Source: Micromonospora sp. CCTCC AA 2012012
Lineage (GTDB): Bacteria; Actinomycetota; Actinomycetes; Mycobacteriales; Micromonosporaceae
Direction of reading: 5' to 3'
DNA: 64,000 bases
Assembly (NCBI RefSeq): GCF_040499845.1
Contig: NZ_CP159342.1
Span: forward strand, 6,076,001-6,140,000
The notes under the pieces: model-generated
Told to the model about the DNA's origin: nothing
Databases searched by the model: none
Seen by the model: only the letters and a program-made list of their open reading frames with translations
Program-made: the position numbers and the translations under genes
Part shown: piece after piece, positions 1-9,646 of the stretch
How the letters are laid out: each line of letters starts with the position of its first letter
Numbering within the stretch: position 1 is the first letter of the stretch

Positions 1-360
1 GACCTCCCCCGCGAGAAGCGGATGGAGATCGCGCTCACCTACATCTTCGGGGTCGGTCGTACCCGTGCCCTGGAGACGCTCGCTGCGACCGGCATCTCGC
101 CGGACAAGCGGGTCCGGGACCTCACGGACGAGGAGCTGGTCCAGCTCCGGAACCACATCGAGGGCAACTACAAGGTTGAAGGCGACCTGCGCCGCGAGGT
201 CGCTGCTGACATCCGCCGCAAGGTCGAGATCGGCTGCTACGCCGGCATCCGGCACCGCCGCGGTCTGCCGGTGCGCGGTCAGCGCACCAAGACCAACGCG
301 CGTACCCGTAAGGGCCCGAAGCGGACCGTGGCCGGCAAGAAGAAGCCCGGCAAGAAGTAA
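1..360 (+). CDS. rpsM: 30S ribosomal protein S13 (5' end outside window)
   Basis: Ribosomal protein S13 of the small-subunit head, which contacts the P-site tRNA and 23S rRNA through bridge B1. The frame is open from base 1 (D-L-P-R-E-K-R, then M-E-I-A-L-T-Y), so the true start, expected to encode an N-terminus like MARLAGVDLPREKR, lies upstream of the window; the ATG at 22 is internal. The helix-two-turns-helix region and the basic tail ending KKKPGKK are typical of S13. It is the first visible gene of the rpsM-rpsK-rpsD-rpoA-rplQ operon, with rpsK starting 18 nt after its stop. Identity is certain; only the 5' end is missing. Confidence 0.97.
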   Translation, partial: DLPREKRMEIALTYIFGVGRTRALETLAATGISPDKRVRDLTDEELVQLRNHIEGNYKVEGDLRREVAADIRRKVEIGCYAGIRHRRGLPVRGQRTKTNARTRKGPKRTVAGKKKPGKK

Positions 361-378
361 TAGGAGCGCAGAAGACTT

Positions 379-786
379 ATGCCACCGAAGGCTCGTGCCG
401 GAGCCGCCGTCAAGAAGGTCCGGCGCAAGGAACGCAAGAACGTCGCCCACGGGCAGGCGCACATCAAGAGCACCTTCAACAACACCATCGTGTCGATCAC
501 CGACCCGACCGGTGCGGTCATCTCCTGGGCCTCGTCCGGCCAGGTGGGCTTCAAGGGCTCCCGCAAGTCGACTCCGTTCGCCGCGCAGCTGGCCGCCGAG
601 GCCGCCGCGCGTCGGGCCATGGAGCACGGCATGCGGAAGGTCGACGTGTTCGTCAAGGGCCCCGGCTCCGGCCGGGAGACCGCCATCCGTTCGCTGCAGG
701 CCGCCGGGCTGGAGGTCGGGCAGATCTCCGACGTCACGCCGCAGCCGCACAACGGATGCCGTCCGCCCAAGCGTCGCCGGGTCTGA
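379..786 (+). CDS. rpsK: 30S ribosomal protein S11
   Basis: Ribosomal protein S11, which forms part of the platform of the 30S subunit near the mRNA Shine-Dalgarno binding cleft. The 135-residue length is normal. The sequence has the family core ([12 protein letters not shown], then [14 protein letters not shown]) and the signature near the C-terminus ([18 protein letters not shown]). The ATG at 379 follows a purine-rich stretch (ggagcgcagaag). It lies 18 nt after rpsM and 13 nt before rpsD, so it is co-transcribed with them. Nothing is unusual. Confidence 0.98.
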   Translation: MPPKARAGAAVKKVRRKERKNVAHGQAHIKSTFNNTIVSITDPTGAVISWASSGQVGFKGSRKSTPFAAQLAAEAAARRAMEHGMRKVDVFVKGPGSGRETAIRSLQAAGLEVGQISDVTPQPHNGCRPPKRRRV

Positions 787-799
787 GAGGTAGAGAGAG

Positions 800-1426
800 A
801 TGGCTCGTTACACCGGTGCTGACTGCCGCCGTTGCCGGCGGGAGAAGATGAAGCTGTTCCTCAAGGGCAGCAAGTGCGATGGTCCGAAGTGCCCGTTCGA
901 GTCCCGGCCGTTCCCGCCCGGGCAGCACGGCCGCGGCCGCACCAAGGAGACGGAGTACCTGCTCCAGCTCCGGGAGAAGCAGAAGGCCCGTCGTGTCTAC
1001 GGCGTGCTGGAGAAGCAGTTCCGCGGCTACTACGAAGAGGCCGTGAACAAGAAGGCCAAGACGGGTGAGGTTCTGCTGCAGATCCTCGAGTCGCGGCTGG
1101 ACAACGTGGTCTACCGGGCCGGCTACGCCAAGTCCCGGGACATGGCCCGCCAGCTGGTCAAGCACGGTCACTTCACGGTGAACGGCAAGAAGGTCGACAT
1201 CCCGTCGTACCGCGTCAAGGAGCACGACATCATCGAGGTCCGGGGCAAGAGCAAGGAGCTCACCCCGTTCATCGTGGCGGCGGCCGAGGCCGGCTCCAAG
1301 ACCGTTCCGGCGTGGCTCGAGGCCATCCCCAGCCAGATGAAGGTTCTCGTGCACTCGCTCCCGGCCCGCCAGGTGATCGACACCCAGGTCCAGGAGCAGC
1401 TGATCGTCGAGCTCTACTCCAAGTAA
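800..1426 (+). CDS. rpsD: 30S ribosomal protein S4
   Basis: Ribosomal protein S4, a primary 16S rRNA binder that nucleates 30S assembly and contributes to decoding fidelity. At 208 residues it is full length. The N-terminus carries four cysteines (C9, C12, C26, C31), the zinc-binding 'C+' form of S4, rather than the zinc-free form found as a paralogue in some bacteria. The S4 RNA-binding domain follows ([20 protein letters not shown] and the [14 protein letters not shown] strand). The ATG at 800 has an upstream gagaggtagagaga purine tract. A GC hairpin (1438-1465) separates it from rpoA, so S4/alpha ratios may be set by partial termination or RNA processing there (inference). Confidence 0.98.
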   Translation: MARYTGADCRRCRREKMKLFLKGSKCDGPKCPFESRPFPPGQHGRGRTKETEYLLQLREKQKARRVYGVLEKQFRGYYEEAVNKKAKTGEVLLQILESRLDNVVYRAGYAKSRDMARQLVKHGHFTVNGKKVDIPSYRVKEHDIIEVRGKSKELTPFIVAAAEAGSKTVPAWLEAIPSQMKVLVHSLPARQVIDTQVQEQLIVELYSK

Positions 1427-1437
1427 GGGCTCGTTGC

Positions 1438-1465
1438 GGTGGTCCGCCCTCCGGGGCGGGCCACC
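1438..1465 (+). terminator. GC hairpin between rpsD and rpoA
   Basis: A 12-bp stem with one G-T wobble (arms 1438-1449 and 1454-1465) is closed by a TCCG tetraloop. No T-tract follows, and the rpoA ribosome-binding region starts about 50 nt downstream. It is therefore more likely an attenuator, pause or processing hairpin inside the operon than a full terminator. Confidence 0.5.
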
Positions 1466-1522
1466 GGAACAGTTTGTGTCGTGGGCGTCAAATAGCGGGC
1501 GCCCCGGAAGAGAAGAGAAGAA

Positions 1523-2545
1523 ATGCTCATCAGCCAGCGACCGTCTCTCTCCGAAGAGTCGATCAACGAGACCCGCTCCCGGTTCACCATCGAGCCGCTG
1601 GAGCCGGGCTTCGGCTACACCCTGGGCAACTCGCTGCGGCGTACGCTGCTGTCGTCCATCCCGGGTGCGGCGGTCACCTCGATCAAGATCGACGGTGTCC
1701 TGCACGAGTTCACCACCATCCCCGGTGTCAAGGAGGACGTGGTCGAGCTCGTCATGAACATCAAGGAGCTCTGCGTCAGCTCCGAGCACGACGAGCCGGT
1801 CAGCATGTACCTGCGCAAGCAGGGCCCGGGCGACGTGACCGCCGGTGACATCCAGCCCCCGGCCGGTGTCTCGGTGCACAACCCGGACCTGAAGCTCGCC
1901 ACCCTGAACGGCAAGGGCCGGCTCGACATGGAGCTGACCGTCGAGCGGGGTCGTGGCTACGTCACGGCGGCGCAGAACAAGCAGGCCGGCGCCGAGATCG
2001 GCCGGATCCCGGTCGACTCGATCTACTCGCCGGTGCTGAAGGTGACGTACCGCGTCGAGGCGACCCGGGTCGAGCAGCGGACCGACTTCGACCGGCTGAT
2101 CATCGACGTCGAGACCAAGCCGTCGATGGGCCCGCGTACCGCGCTGGCCTCCGCCGGCTCGACGCTGGTGGAGCTCTTCGGGCTGGCCCGGGAGCTGGAC
2201 GAGACCGCCGAGGGCATCGACATCGGGCCGTCCCCGCAGGACGCCCAGCTGGCGGCGGACCTGGCCCTGCCGATCGAGGAGCTGGACCTCACCGTCCGCT
2301 CCTACAACTGCCTCAAGCGCGAGGGCATCAACTCCGTTGGTGAGCTCATCGGGCGTACCGAGGCCGACCTCCTCGACATCCGGAATTTCGGTCAGAAGTC
2401 GATCGACGAGGTCAAGATGAAGCTCGCCGGGATGGGGCTCGGGCTGAAGGACTCGGCTCCGAACTTCGACCCGGCGCACGTCGTGGACGCCTTCGGCGAG
2501 GCCGACTACGACACCGACGACTACCGCGAGACCGAGCAGCTCTAG
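1523..2545 (+). CDS. rpoA: DNA-directed RNA polymerase alpha subunit
   Basis: Alpha subunit of RNA polymerase, which dimerises to nucleate core assembly and binds activators and UP elements through its C-terminal domain. At 340 residues it is normal for Actinobacteria. The N-terminal assembly domain (about 1-235) contains the conserved [15 protein letters not shown] helix. The C-terminal domain (about 255-320) carries the HhH-like [20 protein letters not shown] motif. The tail is acidic. The ATG at 1523 follows a GA-rich tract (ggaagagaagagaag). It sits 96 nt after rpsD and 34 nt before rplQ, the usual order. Confidence 0.98.
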   Translation: MLISQRPSLSEESINETRSRFTIEPLEPGFGYTLGNSLRRTLLSSIPGAAVTSIKIDGVLHEFTTIPGVKEDVVELVMNIKELCVSSEHDEPVSMYLRKQGPGDVTAGDIQPPAGVSVHNPDLKLATLNGKGRLDMELTVERGRGYVTAAQNKQAGAEIGRIPVDSIYSPVLKVTYRVEATRVEQRTDFDRLIIDVETKPSMGPRTALASAGSTLVELFGLARELDETAEGIDIGPSPQDAQLAADLALPIEELDLTVRSYNCLKREGINSVGELIGRTEADLLDIRNFGQKSIDEVKMKLAGMGLGLKDSAPNFDPAHVVDAFGEADYDTDDYRETEQL

Positions 2546-2579
2546 TCCGCGCTGCCGCCACACCTGAGGAGCACCAAGC

Positions 2580-3158
2580 ATGCCCACGCCCACCAAGGGC
2601 CCCCGCCTCGGCGGCAGCCCCGCGCACGAGCGGCTGATGCTGGCCAACCTGGCCACCGCGCTGTTCCAGCACGGAAAGATCAAGACCACCGAGACGAAGG
2701 CCCGGCGGCTGCGTCCGCTGGCCGAGCAGCTCATCACCAAGGCCAAGCGGGGCGACCTCGCCGCGCGGCGTCGGGTGCTGGGCGTCGTCAAGGACAAGGA
2801 CGTGGTCTACGCCCTGTTCGACCAGATCGCGCCCCGGTACGCCAACCGCAACGGTGGCTACACCCGGATCGTGAAGACCGGTCCGCGCAAGGGCGACAAC
2901 GCTCCGATGGCGGTCATCGAGCTGGTCGAGGAGCTTCAGGTCGCCGAGCCCAAGGCGAACAAGAAGACCGCCGCCCGCAAGGCCGCCCAGCAGGACAAGG
3001 TCGAGGCGCTCGCCCCGGCCGAGGAGACCCCGACCTCGACCCCGGCGGACGCCGACGTCGACCAGGACTCCGAGGCTCCGGTGCACGCCTCCGGTGACAC
3101 CGCCGCCGCCCGCGAGGACAGCGACGAGGCCACCGAGGCCACCGAGAACAAGGCCTGA
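2580..3158 (+). CDS. rplQ: 50S ribosomal protein L17 with C-terminal extension
   Basis: Ribosomal protein L17, located near the peptide exit tunnel of the 50S subunit. Residues 1 to about 120 are the normal L17 core ([19 protein letters not shown], then [16 protein letters not shown]). The protein is 192 residues long, and the extra ~70 residues form a low-complexity Ala/Glu/Asp/Thr-rich acidic tail, a type of extension known in actinobacterial L17. The ATG at 2580 follows a gaggagc ribosome-binding site. It is the last ribosomal gene of the operon; a strong hairpin (3176-3208) follows its stop before truA. Confidence 0.97.
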   Translation: MPTPTKGPRLGGSPAHERLMLANLATALFQHGKIKTTETKARRLRPLAEQLITKAKRGDLAARRRVLGVVKDKDVVYALFDQIAPRYANRNGGYTRIVKTGPRKGDNAPMAVIELVEELQVAEPKANKKTAARKAAQQDKVEALAPAEETPTSTPADADVDQDSEAPVHASGDTAAAREDSDEATEATENKA

Positions 3159-3175
3159 GCACAGGCAGCAGCGCC

Positions 3176-3208
3176 GGGCCCGGCCTCCCTTCGGGGAGTG
3201 CCGGGCCC
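3176..3208 (+). terminator. rplQ-truA hairpin with UUCG tetraloop
   Basis: A 14-bp stem with one bulged T at 3199 (arms 3176-3189 and 3194-3208) is closed by a stable cUUCGg tetraloop. It ends 12 nt before the truA ribosome-binding site. There is no T-run, so it may act as an operon-end terminator or as a barrier lowering truA expression relative to ribosomal genes. Confidence 0.7.
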
Positions 3209-3232
3209 GACGCCGTGAACGGGAGGTACGAG

Positions 3233-4066
3233 GTGGACGAGCGGATCCGGCTGCGGCTGGACGTCTCGTACGACGGCACCGACTTCTCCGGCTGGGCTGC
3301 CCAGCCGACCCGCCGTACCGTGGCCGGCGTGCTGGTCGAGACGCTGGACCTGGTCCTCGGCGCGGGCACCGCGACCGGGTTGACCGTCGCCGGCCGGACC
3401 GACGCCGGAGTGCACGCCACCGGGCAGGTCTGCCACCTCGACCTGCCCGCGGCGGTGTGGCGGGAGCACGACGGCCGGTTGCTGCGCCGGCTGGCCCGGC
3501 TGCTCCCCACCGACGTGCGGGTCCGGGCGATGACCGAGGTCCCCGCCGACTTCGACGCCCGCTTCTCGGCGACCTTCCGCCGCTACGAGTACCGGGTGAC
3601 CGACGCCCCGTGGGGCGCCGAGCCGCTGCGCCGGCACGACACGCTCGCCTGGCCGAAGCCGCTGGACCTGGCCGCGCTGAACGCCGCCGCGGCGGGCCTG
3701 GTGGGGGAGCACGACTTCGCCGCGTACTGCCGGCGCAAGGAGCACGCCACCACGCTGCGCGAGGTGACCCGGCTGGACTGGCGGCGGGACGCGGACGGCA
3801 TCCTGGTCGCCACCGTCCAGGCCGACGCGTTCTGTCAGGCGATGGTGCGCAGCCTGGTCGGCGCGATGCTGGTCGCCGGGGACGGCCGCCGGCCGGTCGA
3901 GTGGCCGGCGGGGCTGCTGACCCGGCGGGACCGGTCCAGTGAGGTCACGGTGGCGGGTGCGCACGGGCTCACCCTGGTGGCGGTGGGCTACCCCGACGAC
4001 CCGGCCGAGTACGCGCGCCGCGCCGACCTGACCCGCCGACTGCGGGTCCCCGTCGCCGAGGGCTGA
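3233..4066 (+). CDS. truA: tRNA pseudouridine(38-40) synthase TruA
   Basis: Converts uridines 38-40 in the anticodon stem of tRNAs to pseudouridine. The catalytic aspartate lies in the TVAGRTDAGVHA motif (GRTDAGVHATGQV), the hallmark of TruA, and the second half of the protein has the expected RRYEYRV and AFCQAMVRSLVGAML motifs. The GTG at 3233 is chosen because a gggagg ribosome-binding site (3221-3226) lies 6 nt upstream; an in-frame GTG at 3215 would place that site inside the gene. The product is 277 residues, within the family range. It sits directly after the rpsM-rplQ operon, as in many actinobacteria, and is followed by a bidirectional hairpin. Confidence 0.96.
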   Translation: MDERIRLRLDVSYDGTDFSGWAAQPTRRTVAGVLVETLDLVLGAGTATGLTVAGRTDAGVHATGQVCHLDLPAAVWREHDGRLLRRLARLLPTDVRVRAMTEVPADFDARFSATFRRYEYRVTDAPWGAEPLRRHDTLAWPKPLDLAALNAAAAGLVGEHDFAAYCRRKEHATTLREVTRLDWRRDADGILVATVQADAFCQAMVRSLVGAMLVAGDGRRPVEWPAGLLTRRDRSSEVTVAGAHGLTLVAVGYPDDPAEYARRADLTRRLRVPVAEG

Positions 4067-4087
4067 CCGAGCCACGTCGTCCGTGGA

Positions 4088-4127
4088 GAACGGGCCGGTC
4101 CACCCCGAGGGGTCGACCGGCCCGTTC
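4088..4127. terminator. bidirectional terminator between truA and the membrane protein gene
   Basis: A perfect 13-bp stem (arms 4088-4100 and 4115-4127) with a 14-nt loop that itself contains ccccgagggg. It lies between the convergent truA stop (4066) and the minus-strand stop (4139), so it can serve both. Confidence 0.8.
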
Positions 4128-4138
4128 CCGACGGAGGT

Positions 4139-5275
4139 TCAGTTCTCGCTGCGGGTGTCCTCCTGCGCGGCGGTGCTCTCCTCGGGCGTGGGCTGGCCGG
4201 TGTCGCCGCTGTTCGCCCGGCGCTCCAGCACCCCGCCGGTGAGGTACTGCTCGATCAGGTCGGTGAGGATCTCCCGCGCCTTCGGGTCGTCGCCGCTGAT
4301 CCGCTCACCGTCGGCCCGGGTGACCAGGCAGTACGCCAGGTAGTGCCCGCGTACCTGCCAGCCGACCCGGGCCGCCGCCTTCGCCACCGCCTCGGTGTCG
4401 TCGCCGGCCGTCATGCCCCGGAACCGGCCCTGCCGCTCGTCGAGCAGCTGCCGGATCCGGTCCCGGGCCCGCTGCGAGCTGGCCAGGTCGGTGAGGTTGA
4501 ACAGACCCGTGGTGAGCAGGTATCTGCCGTCGGGGGAGCGCAGGGTGGCCCGGACCACCTGGTTGCAGCCGAGGCGGACCAGCAGGTCGGCGACCTCGTC
4601 GGTGGCCGCGACCGCGCAGTCGGCGCTGAGCTGGGTCTTGAGCACCCGGTACGCGGGCCGCCCGTCGGTGACCACCAGGGTGCGACCCGGGAAGACCTCC
4701 TTGGCGGTGAGCGCCACCTGGTCGGTGTCCCGGGAGTCGAGGTCGTGCCCGCCGGCCGCGGCGGACTGTTCGACGCCGGGCTGGTAGGTGGGGGTCACCG
4801 CTTCGGGGGTGACCTGCCGGTCCTTGATCAGTGCCGCGCCGGCCAGCCCGCTGAGGACCAGCAGCGCCAGGACGGCGGCGCCGCCGATGAGCACCCGCCA
4901 GGCGCGTCCACCCCCGCCGCTGCCGCTGCGGCCGGCCCGGTCGACCCGGGGCGGCTCGGGCGGTGGTGTGCTCGCGTACACCTGGCTGCGGGAGGGGGGC
5001 GTGGGCGTCGGGGACGACGGGACCGGGATGCGGGGCGCGGCGGTGGCGACGGGCGTGGCCGGCACCGGCACGGTGGCCCGGGTGGGTTCGGGCGGCGGGT
5101 CGACGTGGACCGACGGTCGGCCCGCGCGGGCGGGTGGGGGGAGCGACGGGGTGGGGAAGCGGGAGGGGGAGGGTCCCGCGGGAGGGGGCGTGCCGACGCC
5201 GGGCACCGACGCGTCGGGCCCCGCCTGCGGGGACTCCGGGAAGGCGTCCTCATCGGACTCGTACCGATACACCAT
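4139..5275 (-). CDS. proline-rich single-pass membrane protein, unknown function
   Basis: I do not recognise a named family. The 378-residue product has a Pro/Thr/Ser-rich cytoplasmic N-terminus (about residues 10-135), one transmembrane helix (RVLIGGAAVLALLVLSGLAG), and an extracytoplasmic domain of about 200 residues with cysteines near SADCAVAAT, RLGCNQV and AYCLVT that could form disulfides. It ends in a Glu/Thr/Ser-rich tail. The ATG at 5275 is preferred: a TAGTGT -10-like element (5283-5288 on the minus strand) lies 7 nt upstream, as expected of a leaderless transcript. The longer frame to 5398 has no such support. An imperfect inverted repeat (5295-5315) overlaps the promoter and may be an operator. 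Confidence 0.75.
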   Translation of the reverse strand: MVYRYESDEDAFPESPQAGPDASVPGVGTPPPAGPSPSRFPTPSLPPPARAGRPSVHVDPPPEPTRATVPVPATPVATAAPRIPVPSSPTPTPPSRSQVYASTPPPEPPRVDRAGRSGSGGGGRAWRVLIGGAAVLALLVLSGLAGAALIKDRQVTPEAVTPTYQPGVEQSAAAGGHDLDSRDTDQVALTAKEVFPGRTLVVTDGRPAYRVLKTQLSADCAVAATDEVADLLVRLGCNQVVRATLRSPDGRYLLTTGLFNLTDLASSQRARDRIRQLLDERQGRFRGMTAGDDTEAVAKAAARVGWQVRGHYLAYCLVTRADGERISGDDPKAREILTDLIEQYLTGGVLERRANSGDTGQPTPEESTAAQEDTRSEN

Positions 5276-5294
5276 GTCGCACACACTAGGGCTG

Positions 5295-5315
5295 ATTATC
5301 CCTTTCGGGGGTAAT
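5295..5315. promoter_or_regulatory. inverted repeat over divergent promoter region
   Basis: Arms 5295-5302 (ATTATCCC) and 5308-5315 (GGGGTAAT) match at 7 of 8 positions around a 5-nt spacer. The element lies where the -35 of the minus-strand gene starting at 5275 is expected. It is AT-rich relative to its surroundings. Possible repressor operator; no regulator can be named. Confidence 0.4.
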
Positions 5316-5399
5316 ATCGGGAAATTCCGGCGGGGGTGGCGTGGCCGCGCGGCCCCACCGTCGACGAGCGGGCCCTGGCCCGGTGCGACAATGCGCAAC

Positions 5400-6008
5400 G
5401 TGACCGGCGACCACTACTTCACCGCTGAACCCGCGACCGACGCCCACCCGCGCGAGGTCGAGTTCTCCGTCGCCGGGCGCGACTACACGCTCACCTCGGC
5501 CGGCGGGGTCTTCTCCGCCGACCGGCTCGACGCCGGCACCGCGGTGCTGCTGCGCAAGGCCGAGCTGCCGGCCCCCGACACCGGCGGCGCCCTGCTCGAC
5601 CTCGGCTGCGGCTTCGGGCCGATCACCTGCGTGCTCGCCGACCACGCGCCGGCCGCGACGGTCTGGGCGGTCGACGTCAACCAGCGCGCCCGCGACCTCA
5701 CCGCCGCCAACGCCGCCCGGGTCGGTGCCGCCGACCGGGTCCGGGTCGCCGCCCCCGACGACGTACCGGCCGACGTCTCGTTCGCCGAGATCTGGTCCAA
5801 CCCACCGATCCGGATCGGCAAGAGCGACCTGCACGACCTGCTGCGCCGCTGGCTGCCCCGACTCGCCCCGGACGGCGTCGCCTGGCTGGTCGTCGCCCGG
5901 CACCTCGGCGGTGACTCGCTGCACCGCTGGCTCGTCGAGGAACAGGGCTGGCAGGTCGAGCGGCACGCCAGCCAGAAGGGCTACCGGGTGCTGCGGGTCA
6001 CCCGGTAA
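5400..6008 (+). CDS. RsmC-like class I methyltransferase
   Basis: SAM-dependent methyltransferase of the RsmC/RlmG type (MTS small domain, 16S rRNA guanine-N2 methylation in characterised homologues). The SAM-binding motif I is LLDLGCGFGPI and the catalytic/target-binding motif is SNPPIRIG, the NPP[FY] signature of N-methyltransferases. The product is about 202 residues, so it resembles the single-domain C-terminal half of E. coli RsmC and lacks the N-terminal pseudo-methyltransferase domain. GTG 5400 is chosen because GACAAT (5387-5392) lies 7 nt upstream, the leaderless pattern repeated in this window; ATG 5391 in the same frame is the alternative. The actual RNA target is an inference. Confidence 0.85.
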   Translation: MTGDHYFTAEPATDAHPREVEFSVAGRDYTLTSAGGVFSADRLDAGTAVLLRKAELPAPDTGGALLDLGCGFGPITCVLADHAPAATVWAVDVNQRARDLTAANAARVGAADRVRVAAPDDVPADVSFAEIWSNPPIRIGKSDLHDLLRRWLPRLAPDGVAWLVVARHLGGDSLHRWLVEEQGWQVERHASQKGYRVLRVTR

Positions 6009-6049
6009 TCCGGTGTCGGCCGGCCCGGTCGCTCGGGCAGGATGCCGGC

Positions 6050-7729
<1,680 letters not shown>

Positions 7730-7758
7730 GCCGCAGCCGACCGGCATAGGCTGGCCCC

Positions 7759-8712
7759 GTGACTGAGATGACCTACCGCCGGCTGGGCGACTCCGGGCTC
7801 GTGGTGTCCGTCGTCGGCATCGGCTGCAACAACTTCGGCCGCAAGCTGGACCTCGACGGCACCCGGGCGGTCGTCGACGCCGCCCTCGACGCCGGGATCA
7901 ACTTCTTCGACACCGCCGACATCTACGGTGAGCCGCAGGGCGGCTCCGAGGAGCTGCTCGGCCAGGCGCTCAAGGGGCGCCGCGACGACGTGGTGGTCGC
8001 CACCAAGTTCGGCATGGACATGCACGGGCTCAACGGCCCCGACCACGGTGCCCGGGGCGCCCGGCGCTACATCACCCGGGCCGTCGAGGCGTCCCTGCGC
8101 CGGCTCGACACCGACCACATCGACCTGTACCAGATGCACGAACCCGACCCGGGCACCCCGATCGACGAGACCCTCTCCGCCCTGGACGACCTGGTCCGCG
8201 CCGGCAAGGTGCGCTACCTCGGCAACTCCAACTTCGCCGGCTGGCAGATCGCCGACGCCGACTGGACCGCCTCCTCCCAGGGCCGGGCCCGCTTCATCTC
8301 CGCGCAGAACCACTACTCGCTGCTGGAGCGCTCCGTCGAGGCCGAGGTCATCCCCGCCTGTGAGCGGTTCGGCCTCGGCATGCTGCCGTTCTTCCCGCTC
8401 GCCAACGGCCTGCTCACCGGCAAGTACCAGCGCGACCAGGCCCCGCCCGCCGGCAGCCGGCTCTCCGGCGGCGGCCGGTACGCCGAGCGTCTCGCCGCCG
8501 CGAAGTGGGACACCATCGAGGCGATCTCGGAGTTCGCGGCGCAGCGCGGGCTCAGCATGCTCCAGGTCGCCATCGGTGGACTCGCCGCGCAGCCGGCGGT
8601 GACCTCGGTGATCGCCGGTGCCACCACGCCCGACCAGGTACGCGCCAACGCCGAGGCGGGCGTCTGGCAGCCGACCGACGAGGACCTGGACGCCCTCGAC
8701 GCCATCCTCTGA
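7759..8712 (+). CDS. aldo/keto reductase
   Basis: NAD(P)H-dependent oxidoreductase of the aldo/keto reductase superfamily (TIM barrel, probably the AKR11/YhdN-like bacterial group). The catalytic tetrad is visible: Asp in FFDTADIYG, Tyr in the same motif, Lys in VVATKFG, and His in LYQMHEPD. The C-terminal NADP-binding segment includes SVIAGATTPDQV. The 317-residue length is normal. GTG 7759 lies 6 nt after TAGGCT (7747-7752), a leaderless-type promoter. A strong T-tailed intrinsic terminator follows (8732-8774). The physiological carbonyl substrate cannot be inferred. Confidence 0.93.
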   Translation: MTEMTYRRLGDSGLVVSVVGIGCNNFGRKLDLDGTRAVVDAALDAGINFFDTADIYGEPQGGSEELLGQALKGRRDDVVVATKFGMDMHGLNGPDHGARGARRYITRAVEASLRRLDTDHIDLYQMHEPDPGTPIDETLSALDDLVRAGKVRYLGNSNFAGWQIADADWTASSQGRARFISAQNHYSLLERSVEAEVIPACERFGLGMLPFFPLANGLLTGKYQRDQAPPAGSRLSGGGRYAERLAAAKWDTIEAISEFAAQRGLSMLQVAIGGLAAQPAVTSVIAGATTPDQVRANAEAGVWQPTDEDLDALDAIL

Positions 8713-8731
8713 GCCCGGCTCGTCCCTGCCT

Positions 8732-8774
8732 GCCCCGCCCCGGCCCGCTCGACGGCGCCGGGGCGGGGCTTTTT
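8732..8774 (+). terminator. intrinsic terminator of the aldo/keto reductase gene
   Basis: A perfect 12-bp GC stem (arms 8732-8743 and 8758-8769) is followed directly by TTTTT (8770-8774). It is the most canonical Rho-independent terminator in the window and separates the upstream gene from the thiamine operon. Confidence 0.92.
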
Positions 8775-8879
8775 CCGTCCCGGGTGGACGAGGGCATCCG
8801 GACAGCATGGGGGACGGGGCGGTCACGCGCTGTCCCGGTCTCCACTCCGGACGGTGAATGGGAAAAACGTCACCGACTC

Positions 8880-8908
8880 TTCCGCCGACGCGCGGCGCGT
8901 CGTACGGT
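8880..8908 (+). promoter_or_regulatory. candidate promoter of the thiamine operon
   Basis: A TACGGT -10 element (8903-8908) lies 17 nt after TTCCGC (8880-8885), a weak -35. It sits just upstream of the TPP aptamer, so the transcript would start near 8915 and carry the whole riboswitch. The -10 is convincing; the -35 is weak. Confidence 0.5.
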
Positions 8909-8923
8909 AGGCCCCGCAAGTGA

Positions 8924-9014
8924 CCCACGGGAGCCCGGTGCACCGGGCTGAGAGGGGGGCTGAAGCCCCCGACCGTCGAACCTGATCCGGGTAATGCCGG
9001 CGCAGGGAGGAGTG
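8924..9014 (+). promoter_or_regulatory. TPP (THI-box) riboswitch
   Basis: Thiamine pyrophosphate-sensing aptamer upstream of thiE. The invariant CTGAGA (8948-8953) and the downstream ACCTGATC...GGTAATGCCGGCG block (about 8980-9002) are present. A variable P3-type hairpin of G/C-runs lies near 8955-8970. The closing stem pairs CAC (8926-8928) with GTG (9012-9014), directly abutting the thiE ribosome-binding site (GGGAGGAG, 9005-9012). TPP binding should therefore hide the site and block translation of thiE, the mode known for high-GC bacteria. There is no terminator between aptamer and gene. Confidence 0.95.
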
Positions 9015-9019
9015 TTGCC

Positions 9020-9646
9020 GTGCCGTCCCTGGGACGACTGCATCTGATCACCGACACCCGGCCGGGGCGGCAGCCGCTCACCGTGCTGCGGGCCGCCCTG
9101 CCGGTGGCCCGCGCCGAGCTGGTCGTCCAGGTCCGGGTGGCGGACGACGCCACCGACCGTGAGGCGTACGAGCTGGCCCGCCGGGTGCTCGCGCTCTGCC
9201 GGCCGTACGGGGCGACCTGCCTGGTCAACGACCGGCTGCACGTGGCACTCGCGGTGGGCGCGGCGGGCGGGCACGTCGGCGCGGAGGACCTGCCGGTGCG
9301 GGCCGCCCGTCGGGTGCTCGGCTCCGCCGCGGTGCTCGGCGCCACCGCCCGGGAACCGGGTGCCGCCGCCGCGGCGGTCACCGCCGGGGCGAGCTATCTG
9401 GGCGTCGGCCCCTGCCATCCCACCAGCACCAAACCCGGCCTGCCCACGCCGATCGGCGCGGCCGGGGTGCGGGCGGTCGCCGAGGCGGTGGCCGTACCGG
9501 TGATCGCCATCGGCGGGGTCACGGCGGCGACCGTGCCGGCGCTGCGGGCCGCCGGGGCGTACGGGGTGGCGGTGGTCGGGGCGGTCTCCGGGGCGGCCGA
9601 CCCGGGGCGGGCCACCGCCGAGCTGCTCGGGGCGCTGACGTGCTGA
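9020..9646 (+). CDS. thiE: thiamine-phosphate synthase
   Basis: Joins HMP-pyrophosphate and the thiazole phosphate to make thiamine monophosphate in the cytoplasm. The 208-residue TIM barrel keeps the family motifs: VQVR near residue 37, LVNDRLHVA, GGHVGAEDLP, the pyrophosphate-loop GVGPCHPTSTK, and IAIGGVT. The lysine that usually follows the first motif (REK) appears replaced (VRVAD), which is a small departure. GTG 9020 lies 7 nt after a GGGAGGAG ribosome-binding site embedded in the TPP riboswitch closing stem. It heads the thi operon and overlaps thiO by 7 nt. A second ThiE-like gene occurs in the same operon at 11743. Confidence 0.95.
   Translation: MPSLGRLHLITDTRPGRQPLTVLRAALPVARAELVVQVRVADDATDREAYELARRVLALCRPYGATCLVNDRLHVALAVGAAGGHVGAEDLPVRAARRVLGSAAVLGATAREPGAAAAAVTAGASYLGVGPCHPTSTKPGLPTPIGAAGVRAVAEAVAVPVIAIGGVTAATVPALRAAGAYGVAVVGAVSGAADPGRATAELLGALTC

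Noticed and set aside
734..2797. Long minus-strand open frame across rpsD-rpoA
   Set aside because: It is antisense to certain ribosomal and polymerase genes; the frame is open only because of GC-biased codon use.
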